A DNA stretch of 10,136 bases from CAYSIX01 sp964431205 (GTDB lineage Bacteria; Planctomycetota; Phycisphaerae; Phycisphaerales; Phycisphaeraceae), in the NCBI GenBank assembly GCA_964431205.1, contig CAYSIX010000156.1, positions 1 through 10,136 of the forward strand. The letters are read 5' to 3'. The notes under the pieces were generated by a model. The model made no database searches, was not told the DNA's origin, and worked only from the letters and a program-made list of their open reading frames with translations. Each line of letters opens with the position of its first letter. Positions within the stretch are counted from its first letter, which is position 1. This document shows positions 4,371 to 10,136 of this stretch, one piece after another. The translations under genes and the position numbers were made by a program.

Positions 4371-7300
4371 GTGCTGACGCTGATCGCGATCAACGGTCCT
4401 TCAAAGGGTCAGGTGCTGCGCATCGCGCCGGGAGAGCCGGCGCTGATCGGGCGGCAGGCGCCGCGTTACAAGCTGGCGGACTCGCGGGTGTCGCGTCGGC
4501 ACGCGGAGGTGCAGCTCGACGGCGGGCGGTGGGTGCTGCGCGACCTGAACTCGAGCAACGGCACGTTCGTCAACGGGCATCGGATCAACCGGCCAACGGT
4601 GCTGAGCGAGGGGGACCAGGTGCAGATCGGCCGGCTGCTGCTGGTGGTGGGGCACGCGGCGGCGGACGCGCCGGCGACGGCCCCCGCCGAGCCGGTGGCA
4701 TCGGAGGAGTCGGCCGACGCCTCGTCGGACACGATGCTCGGCGGGTTCAGCTTCATGGACGCGATCGCCGAGGAGATGGCCCAGCACGACGAGACGGGCG
4801 AGGGCGGGGCGTTGCTCGCGGCCGAGCCGTCGGACTCGCCCGCCGACGACGCCGGTGAGCAAACGCAAGCGTCCACGACGGATTCGGCCGCACGGCCGTC
4901 GCGGCCCGAACGGCCCGAGCTGCCGGTTTCGACCGCCACGGCCCCGTCGTCTGCCGCCGCGGGGTCGGACGATGCGCCTCGCCCGCCCGCCGGCCACCAG
5001 ACGCCGACCCGACCAGCCGCCCCTTCACGCGAGCAGCCGACGCACCTGATCGAAGAGCTGCTCCGTTCGCACGCGATCGACCCCGCCGACGGCGACGCGC
5101 CCGACGCGACCAACAAGGGCCGCGTGGCCGAGCGCTCCGGGACGGGGCACAGGCCGGTTAACCCGTTGGCGTCGCGGGAAGACGCCGAGCGACGCCATGC
5201 GCCGTCCGTTGAGCGGCCGAGCACGCCGCCGTCGCGGATCGACGCGAGCGCCGACGCCGACGCGGAGGCCGATCGCGCCGCGCGTGAGCCGCATGGCACC
5301 GATGGTGCCGGGGGCGACGGTCGCGTCGCGCATCGTGGCGAATCCGTCGAGAGCGGCGAATCGCGCGACGCGGCCCGCCCAGGCGATGCGCCGGACACCG
5401 GCGACGCGGTCGAGATCCCGTTCCCGCCGCCCGAGCCGTCGCTGTCGGACTCTGTCACGGGTGAGGCGTTCGATCCGGAGCGTGAGCTTCGGGCGTTGTC
5501 GGAGGCGGCGGCGAGCGTGTCGGGCGGTGGCGGGTACGGCGCGTGGGATCGGCCGGAAGATGCGGCGAAGGCACCGGCGGCGCGGCAAGGTGCAGCGGGC
5601 ACGAGCACGGGTGAGGATCGATCGCCAGGTCGGCGCTTCGCGTCGTCCGAACCGGAGGCGTCGGAGTCACCGATCCTGTCCGACTGGTCGGGTCGGTCGA
5701 GCGGGCGGCGGCGTGTGGCGGCGGCGGTCGCGGTGCTGGTGCTGGCCGCGGGCGGCGTGGGGGCGTGGTACCTGACCGCGTCGGGGGGCGGTGGCGGATG
5801 GGCCGCGCTGCGGGAGATGATCTGGCCGAACGAGGTGAAGCTGGCGACGGGCTCGGCAGAGAACCAACCGGCCCCGGAGTCGGAGGCGTCTGCGGTCGAT
5901 CGCGCGCCCACGACACGGGTTGACCCGGCGAACGGGGCGAGCGCAGCGGAACGAGCCGATTCGGGGGCGACGGCGACGTTGTCGAAAGGCTCGCCGGCGG
6001 CTCCGAGCGATGGTGACGGCGGGGGGGAGCTGGCCTCGGAGGCGGTGGCCGCGGCCGAGCGTCTGGATGATGGGCCTTCGACCGGGCAGAGCGACGCGGG
6101 CGCGGCGACGCCCGAGGTCGAGTCGAGCGAGGACCTGGCGCTGGGCGCGTTGAGCGCGGGGCCGCGGCTGGGTCGTCCGCGGGGTGAGTCCGATCGGCCG
6201 ATCGATTCGCGGGCCGGGGCTGGCCCGGAGACGGCGTCTGATTCGCAAGCCGACGCCGAGTCCGCGCCCGCGGGTGAAACCGGGGGCGAGCCGAGCGCGG
6301 TTGCGCCGCGGCCGGGCCGTGCCGAGGTCGTGTCCCCGGAGGCCGAGGTCACGGAGCCGGCGTCCGCCGTCGATGATTCTGCCGCTGAAGGCCGCGCCGC
6401 GTCCGCCGACGGGTCGGCGCCCTCGTACGACCCAGGCTCGGCACTGGATGAGGTGTTCCGCAGCCTCGACGCGCTGGTGGACAGCGATCGCGGTCAGCGT
6501 GATGCGCGGGTTGTTGAGGCGGGCTCGGCCCCGTCCGTGGCCGAGGAGGAGGAGGCGGGGCCGAACGAATCGGCGGACACGGGCGAGATGGCGGAAACCG
6601 ACCCGTCGGAGCCCGACGCGGCCGAACCGCGGCCCGGCGACGCGGGGTCGACAACGGCGGCGATCGACGAGGCGGTGAGCGTGGGCGAAGCCGATGCGAC
6701 GCCGTCCGCCCTGAGTGTACCGGCCGCATCGAGCGCACCAAGCGACGCGGCGCGAGCCGAGGGTGATTCCGATTCGCCGGCGCCGCCGCCCAGCCGACCG
6801 TTTACGCAGGCGCCGGTGGAAGCTGACGAGGCGGTCGCGTTCGCGACGCCGGTGGAGCTGAATGGCGAGAGCGGCGCGGACGCTGAAGCCGAAAGGGTCG
6901 GGGCGTCACCCGGCGCGACCGTGACGGAGGCGGGGGAGGCCGAGCTTGCCGCGGCGATCGAGCCGGAGCTCTCCACGTCCATTTCCGAGTCGTCGCCGCA
7001 GCCGCGTGAGGCGGCGACATCCTCGACGCCGCCGGCCGAACCCGAGCCGCAGGCGAGCGTGCCCGCGTTCCGCGGCGGCGGCCCGGGCGACGCGGCGGTC
7101 GCCGTGGCGGATCCTGAGGAAGAAACCGTAACCGTGCCCGCAACCGCGACCGAGGACGCAAGCGACGCCGCAACGGACGCGGGAAGCGAGGCCGCGACCG
7201 AGGCCGCAGGTGCAAGCGGGTCCGACGCCGAGCCGGCACAACCGGTGGAGACGGCACGGCTGGCCCGCGCCGAACCATCGACGCCCGACCCGACGCGCTC

Positions 7301-7964
7301 GCCGCGCGAAACCGAACGATCCCAGCCGCGTTCCGGCGAGGCGTCACCGGCGCGTCAGGGCGCGGCCGTCCCGCGCACGTCCCCGCCCGCCGATGCCACG
7401 CGCTCCTCGCACGTCGCCTATCTCGTGGACGCCTCCGGCTCGCTGCTGGACACCATGCCGCAACTGCTCGAATGGCTCGCCTCGTCGATCGACTCGCTGG
7501 ACGCCGACACGCGGTTCACGGTCGTCTTCTTCCGCCGGGGCGAGGCGATCGAGGTCCCGCCGACCGGGCTCAAGCCCTCCGACGCCGAGCACAAGCGACG
7601 GGTTCGGGCGTGGATCGATCCGGGCCGGGGCCACGTCGTGCCCGCCGGGCGGTCCGATCCCTTCGTCGCCCTCGACCGCGTGCTGGCGTACCACACCGGC
7701 GAGATCTACCTGCTCACCGATGACAGCGTCGGCCGCCGCTTTGAGCGCCCCGACGCCGAGCGGTTCCTCGAGCGTTTCGCCGAGCGCATCGGAGACCGGC
7801 CCGTCCGCGTTCACGGCGTGCAGTTCTTCTACCAGGACCCGCAACAGGTCCTGCGCAAGCTGGCCGCGCAACACGACGGGACGTTCCAGTTCATCGAGTC
7901 GCAGCGGCCCGTCGGGCCCGACCCCTTCGAGCTGCTGCAGGGCTACTCATCGCAGTTGCCGTAA
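4371..7964 (+). CDS. FHA domain - transmembrane helix - von Willebrand A domain protein (1197 aa)
   Basis: I know no named gene with this architecture. Residues 1-95 form an FHA domain, which binds phosphothreonine peptides: Gly27-Arg28, SRRH (41-44) and NSSNGTFVNG (60-69) are the canonical loops. Residues 96-445 are an acidic, Ala/Ser/Pro-rich and probably disordered linker. RRR (446-448) precedes a single membrane helix (about 449-469, VAAAVAVLVLAAGGVGAWYL), which by the positive-inside rule puts FHA in the cytoplasm and the rest outside. A second disordered acidic linker runs from about 475 to 1010. Residues 1014-1195 resemble a von Willebrand A domain: MIDAS DASGS (1020-1024), Ser1095 in GRSDP where many relatives have Thr, and LLTDD (1114-1118). 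The start is GTG with AAGGGG six bases upstream. FHA partners are often substrates of Ser/Thr kinases, but none is encoded nearby. I infer a signalling or surface-adhesion role; domain calls are firm, topology likely, function unknown. Confidence 0.85.
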   Translation: MLTLIAINGPSKGQVLRIAPGEPALIGRQAPRYKLADSRVSRRHAEVQLDGGRWVLRDLNSSNGTFVNGHRINRPTVLSEGDQVQIGRLLLVVGHAAADAPATAPAEPVASEESADASSDTMLGGFSFMDAIAEEMAQHDETGEGGALLAAEPSDSPADDAGEQTQASTTDSAARPSRPERPELPVSTATAPSSAAAGSDDAPRPPAGHQTPTRPAAPSREQPTHLIEELLRSHAIDPADGDAPDATNKGRVAERSGTGHRPVNPLASREDAERRHAPSVERPSTPPSRIDASADADAEADRAAREPHGTDGAGGDGRVAHRGESVESGESRDAARPGDAPDTGDAVEIPFPPPEPSLSDSVTGEAFDPERELRALSEAAASVSGGGGYGAWDRPEDAAKAPAARQGAAGTSTGEDRSPGRRFASSEPEASESPILSDWSGRSSGRRRVAAAVAVLVLAAGGVGAWYLTASGGGGGWAALREMIWPNEVKLATGSAENQPAPESEASAVDRAPTTRVDPANGASAAERADSGATATLSKGSPAAPSDGDGGGELASEAVAAAERLDDGPSTGQSDAGAATPEVESSEDLALGALSAGPRLGRPRGESDRPIDSRAGAGPETASDSQADAESAPAGETGGEPSAVAPRPGRAEVVSPEAEVTEPASAVDDSAAEGRAASADGSAPSYDPGSALDEVFRSLDALVDSDRGQRDARVVEAGSAPSVAEEEEAGPNESADTGEMAETDPSEPDAAEPRPGDAGSTTAAIDEAVSVGEADATPSALSVPAASSAPSDAARAEGDSDSPAPPPSRPFTQAPVEADEAVAFATPVELNGESGADAEAERVGASPGATVTEAGEAELAAAIEPELSTSISESSPQPREAATSSTPPAEPEPQASVPAFRGGGPGDAAVAVADPEEETVTVPATATEDASDAATDAGSEAATEAAGASGSDAEPAQPVETARLARAEPSTPDPTRSPRETERSQPRSGEASPARQGAAVPRTSPPADATRSSHVAYLVDASGSLLDTMPQLLEWLASSIDSLDADTRFTVVFFRRGEAIEVPPTGLKPSDAEHKRRVRAWIDPGRGHVVPAGRSDPFVALDRVLAYHTGEIYLLTDDSVGRRFERPDAERFLERFAERIGDRPVRVHGVQFFYQDPQQVLRKLAAQHDGTFQFIESQRPVGPDPFELLQGYSSQLP

Positions 7965-7971
7965 GAAAAGC

Positions 7972-8013
7972 ACGCGACAAGTCGCGTCGCTCCCTCATGT
8001 GCGGGGGGGGGGG
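7972..8013. repeat. Perfect hairpin and 11-G tract between convergent genes
   Basis: ACGCGAC (7972-7978) and GTCGCGT (7981-7987) pair perfectly around two A bases. This is the same AA-centred design as the 21-bp repeats at 3316 and 3371, though the arms differ. Sixteen bases later comes an uninterrupted run of 11 G (8003-8013). The hairpin lies just after the FHA-vWA stop and could slow transcription, but no T-run follows, so a classical terminator is not supported. Confidence 0.5.
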
Positions 8014-8061
8014 AAGGCGGCCGCGTCCCGGCTCGCGCGTTGCGACGATGGGCCTGCTTGA

Positions 8062-8463
8062 TCAGTCGTAACGGAACACGCCCTTGCGCCAGGCGTAGGC
8101 GAATGCGATCACCGTCGTGAGAACGAAAAAGAGCATGCGCAGCAGGAACTGCGGCGCCAGCGCCTCGCCGAGCGACCCGCCCAGGCTGGGGAACGTGACG
8201 GCCCAGGGGTAGAGGAACACGATCTCGACGTCGAACAGCAGAAACGTCATCGCGACGATGTAGAACCGGACGTTGAAGCGTCGCCGCGCGGTCCCGATGG
8301 GGTTGACGCCCGACTCGTAGGTCGTGCCCTTGACATTTCCCTGCCGGCGGGGGCCGATGACGGTCGTGGCCAGCAGGTTGACGAACCCGAATACGATCGC
8401 CATGAGCACGAGGATGCCCAAAGCGGCGTACTGGTTGAAGGTGCTGGTGGCGAGGCTGATCAT
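8062..8463 (-). CDS. nuoA: NADH-quinone oxidoreductase subunit A (complex I)
   Basis: A small membrane-arm subunit of respiratory complex I, which couples NADH oxidation and quinone reduction to ion pumping. The 133 residues match the usual NuoA length and show three membrane helices (about 12-34, 66-87, 104-124). They also show the conserved loop TYESGVNPIG (48-57) and FDVEIVFLYPWA (77-88) with the conserved acidic Asp78 and Glu80. The open frame extends upstream to 8730, but the family alignment clearly begins at ATG 8463. There is no Shine-Dalgarno sequence, and a -10-like hexamer sits seven bases from the ATG, suggesting a leaderless transcript. nuoA normally begins a nuoABC... operon, but here the next gene downstream runs in the opposite direction, so nuoA stands alone. 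Confidence 0.95.
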   Translation of the reverse strand: MISLATSTFNQYAALGILVLMAIVFGFVNLLATTVIGPRRQGNVKGTTYESGVNPIGTARRRFNVRFYIVAMTFLLFDVEIVFLYPWAVTFPSLGGSLGEALAPQFLLRMLFFVLTTVIAFAYAWRKGVFRYD

Positions 8464-8470
8464 GGGCCGG

Positions 8471-8500
8471 AGTGTATCGGGCCGGCTCGGGCGTTGCCAG
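8471..8500 (-). promoter_or_regulatory. Candidate leaderless promoter of nuoA
   Basis: Read on the minus strand, CTGGCA (8500-8495, 4/6 to TTGACA) is followed after 18 bases by TACACT (8476-8471, TANNNT type), then exactly seven bases to the ATG. Transcription would start at or next to the A of the start codon, which fits the absence of a ribosome binding site. Confidence 0.45.
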
Positions 8501-8525
8501 TGGGGGAACGCGGCCGGGCCGAAGA

Positions 8526-8690
8526 GGGTGTAGTCCACAAGTGAGGCGGGCGTCTCGCCCGCCGACAGGCTGCATGCCTGTTTGGGGTCATTCGCCGCTG
8601 CGCGGCGATGGCAGCCGAGACGGCCGCCCCACCGAAGAATAAGCCGAATGCGCTCGCCGTCGGGGATGCCCCACTCTTGGACTACACCCG
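8526..8690. repeat. 165-bp multi-hairpin element with imperfect terminal inverted repeats
   Basis: The ends are 18-base imperfect inverted repeats (8526-8543 and 8673-8690, 16/18 complementary, with the outer 12 GGGTGTAGTCCA / TGGACTACACCC perfect). Between and just inside them lie consecutive hairpins: GGCGGGCG/CGCCCGCC (8545-8563, 3-base loop), ACAGGC/GCCTGT (8565-8581), TCGCCGC/GCGGCGA (8592-8608), GGCAGCC/GGCCGCC with one G-T pair (8610-8628), and GGGG/CCCC (8663-8673). No coding capacity is evident. It could be a non-autonomous mobile or REP-like repeat, or a structured RNA if transcribed. Confidence 0.65.
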
Positions 8691-8737
8691 GCCGCAGGCG
8701 GACGAGGCGTGAGAATCTCGTAAGGCCCAACGCGGCG

Positions 8738-8766
8738 TGGACCGTGCCGGATCGTCACGCTATCGT
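8738..8766 (+). promoter_or_regulatory. Candidate leaderless promoter of the amidohydrolase gene
   Basis: TGGACC (8738-8743, 4/6) and TATCGT (8761-8766, TANNNT type) are separated by 17 bases, with exactly seven bases between the -10 and the ATG at 8774. This is the same spacing as at the divergent nuoA, and again no ribosome binding site is present. Confidence 0.4.
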
Positions 8767-8773
8767 CGCCGTC

Positions 8774-9988
8774 ATGCCGATCTCACGCCGCCACGCCAAA
8801 CCGAACCATCGCGACCGCCGCCGCACGCGTTGGCGTCTGCCCCTCGCCGTGATCGGCTGGCTCGGCACGCTCGTCTCGATGCCCGCCGCCACCGCCGACC
8901 CGCAACCCGACGACGCGACCGTCATCTCACCGATCGGCCGCGCGGTGTACGTCGGCCACGAGATGGTGCTCGACTACGACCCTCGGCCGACGCTGGTTAC
9001 CGAGGAGTCCCACGTCCCGCGCGCCCGCTTTCGCGCGATCGACGCCCACTGTCACTGGTCGCTCGAGCAGGAACCGGCGGCGCTGCTGGCAGCGATGGAC
9101 GCGAGAAACGTCCGCGCGGCGGTGAACCTCAGCGGCGGGTGGGGCCGCGGGCTCGAGCGCATGCTCAAACGCTTTCACACCGCCGCGCCGGGACGACTGC
9201 TGATCTTCTGCACGCCCGAGTTCGCCCGCGTCGACGAGCCGAGCTTCACCGAACGCACGCTCGCGGCGTTGGAACGGGCGCGGCAGAACGGCGCCGCCGG
9301 GGTCAAGGTGTTCAAGGACCTGGGTCTGCGCCTGCGTGGGGCTGATCACGAGCTGCTCCGCATCGACGATGAGCGTTTCGACCCGATCTGGGCCAAGGCC
9401 GGCGAGCTGGGCATGCCCGTGCTGATCCACACCGCTGATCCCATCGCGTTCTTCCAACCGGTGGACCAACACAACGAGCGCTGGATGCAGCTCAAGCGCC
9501 ACCCGGACTGGAGCTTTCACGGCGAGGCGTACCCTTCGCGAGACGAACTGCTGGCCCAGCGCGATCGCGTCATCGAACGCCACCCGGATACGCTGTTCAT
9601 CGGCGCCCACGTCGGCAACTCCGCCGAGGACCTCGCCGCCGTCGCCGAACGGCTCGAGCGCTACCCCAACTTCTACGTGGACATCTCCGGCCGTGTCGCT
9701 GAGCTCGGCCGCCAGCCCTACTCCGCCCGTCGCTTCATCATCGACCACCAGGATCGCGTCCTGTTCGGCACCGACCGGTACCCCGGCCGCGTCGATCAGC
9801 CCCGCTACGCGATCTACTTCCGCTTCCTCGAGACCGACGACGAGTACTTTCGGTATTACGACCATCCGTTTGCCCCGGCCGGCGAGTGGCGGATCTACGG
9901 CATCCACCTGCCGGACGACGTGCTGCGCAAGGTGTACCACGACAACGCCGCACGCGTGCTGGGCCTGACCGACGACGCGGGGCCGTGA
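8774..9988 (+). CDS. Exported metal-dependent amidohydrolase (amidohydrolase-2 type TIM barrel)
   Basis: A 404-residue predicted hydrolase acting outside the cytoplasm. Starting at ATG 8774 gives a long Arg-rich n-region, a hydrophobic segment (about 22-36) and a likely signal-peptidase site after PAATA (41). The frame stays open upstream to 8582, but those residues translate the palindromic spacer. The catalytic domain has the expected metal ligands: His92-x-His94 in IDAHCHW, His219 in LIHTADP, His279 in IGAHVGN and Asp334 in FGTDRYPG. GVKVFKDLG (176-184) could supply an additional lysine. The order and spacing fit the PF04909 family (decarboxylases and lactone or amide hydrolases); the reaction cannot be deduced. 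It ends with NAARVLGL, typical of the family. A transporter-like gene begins 36 bases downstream, so import of a product is possible but speculative. Confidence 0.88.
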   Translation: MPISRRHAKPNHRDRRRTRWRLPLAVIGWLGTLVSMPAATADPQPDDATVISPIGRAVYVGHEMVLDYDPRPTLVTEESHVPRARFRAIDAHCHWSLEQEPAALLAAMDARNVRAAVNLSGGWGRGLERMLKRFHTAAPGRLLIFCTPEFARVDEPSFTERTLAALERARQNGAAGVKVFKDLGLRLRGADHELLRIDDERFDPIWAKAGELGMPVLIHTADPIAFFQPVDQHNERWMQLKRHPDWSFHGEAYPSRDELLAQRDRVIERHPDTLFIGAHVGNSAEDLAAVAERLERYPNFYVDISGRVAELGRQPYSARRFIIDHQDRVLFGTDRYPGRVDQPRYAIYFRFLETDDEYFRYYDHPFAPAGEWRIYGIHLPDDVLRKVYHDNAARVLGLTDDAGP

Positions 9989-10024
9989 TCACTCGGGCGA
10001 CGGCCGGCCAGGGATCAAGGCATC

Positions 10025-10136
10025 ATGAGCGTGTTTCTGACGGCCGTGCTGCTGACCTGCGGGCTGCTCCTGACGGGGTTCGTGCTGCGCGCGACGCTGC
10101 GGCCGCTCCAAGTGTTGTTTATCCCGGCGTCGGTCG
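10025..10136 (+). CDS. Membrane protein N-terminus, probable sodium/glutamate symporter-like (runs off the right edge)
   Basis: Thirty-seven codons are visible. MSVFLTAVLLTCGLLLTGFVLRA forms a first membrane helix (about 2-20). It is followed by the basic turn RATLRPLQ and then LFIPASV, which resembles the start of the second segment in GltS-type sodium:glutamate symporters (typically leading into a GG motif). The start is ATG 10025 with a weak AAGG five bases upstream. The 36-base gap from the amidohydrolase and the shared strand suggest co-transcription. The family guess rests on a short stretch and could be another multi-pass transporter. Confidence 0.6.
   Translation, partial: MSVFLTAVLLTCGLLLTGFVLRATLRPLQVLFIPASV

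Larger units (their letters stand above)
8464..8773. other. Divergent intergenic region between nuoA and the amidohydrolase
   Basis: A 310-base spacer holding a leaderless-type promoter at each end and, between them, the palindrome-dense element at 8526-8690. Both neighbouring reading frames stay open into it (minus to 8730, plus from 8582), but the extra residues are Arg/Pro-rich translations of the palindromes and are unlikely to be made. Confidence 0.6.

Noticed and set aside
4466..6352. 628-codon open frame on the minus strand inside the FHA-vWA gene
   Set aside because: It is antisense to a gene with clear domains. High third-position GC leaves antisense frames free of stops, and its translation is low-complexity Ser/Ala/Pro with no domain pattern.
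8464..8730. N-terminal extension of NuoA to 8730
   Set aside because: NuoA proteins begin near the first helix; the extension is translated palindromic DNA and includes the repeat-like element.
8582..8773. Upstream start at 8582 for the amidohydrolase
   Set aside because: The extra 64 residues translate the hairpin element and would bury the signal peptide.

Overview
The window reads as a high-GC bacterial chromosome, most likely a planctomycete and perhaps of the class Phycisphaerae. That placement is an inference from four things: a PEP-CTERM-anchored exported protein carrying dockerin-like calcium repeats, a type II-style pseudopilin of the H-X9-DG group, very Ala/Asp/Glu-rich disordered proteins, and a mixture of Shine-Dalgarno-led and apparently leaderless genes.

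Layout. At the left edge lies the N-terminal part of recA on the minus strand, with a recognisable promoter. From about 600 to 2880 the base composition falls: bases 1381-1440 hold 29 G/C out of 60, against 43/60 at 61-120 in recA and 50/60 at 3481-3540 in the next host-like gene. This island holds a 0.5-kb gene-poor leader, a secreted PEP-CTERM/dockerin protein (plus) and most of a convergent pseudopilin (minus). The 5' end of the pseudopilin is already host-like in composition. High GC then resumes with a short-chain dehydrogenase/reductase, a tandem-heptamer spacer, and a very large gene (1197 aa) joining an N-terminal FHA phosphothreonine-binding domain to a C-terminal von Willebrand A domain through two long disordered linkers and one membrane helix. 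Next come a solitary nuoA on the minus strand, a 310-base divergent spacer holding a 165-bp palindrome-dense element, an exported amidohydrolase, and the first 37 codons of a membrane protein resembling sodium/glutamate symporters.

How the genes relate. I see no single operon or pathway; recA, nuoA and the SDR are housekeeping or general metabolic genes. The PEP-CTERM protein and the pseudopilin both belong to cell-envelope export systems. The FHA-TM-vWA protein looks built to link a cytoplasmic phospho-signal to an extracytoplasmic metal-dependent adhesion domain, and it is the strongest candidate for undescribed biology. The amidohydrolase and the downstream transporter are 36 bases apart on the same strand and may be co-transcribed.

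The non-coding DNA is unusually structured. It contains several perfect palindromes, a tandem heptamer, two copies of a 21-bp near-palindrome, a multi-hairpin element with 18-bp imperfect terminal inverted repeats, and a matched pair of leaderless-type promoters. I see no rRNA, tRNA, CRISPR array, transposase or integrase.
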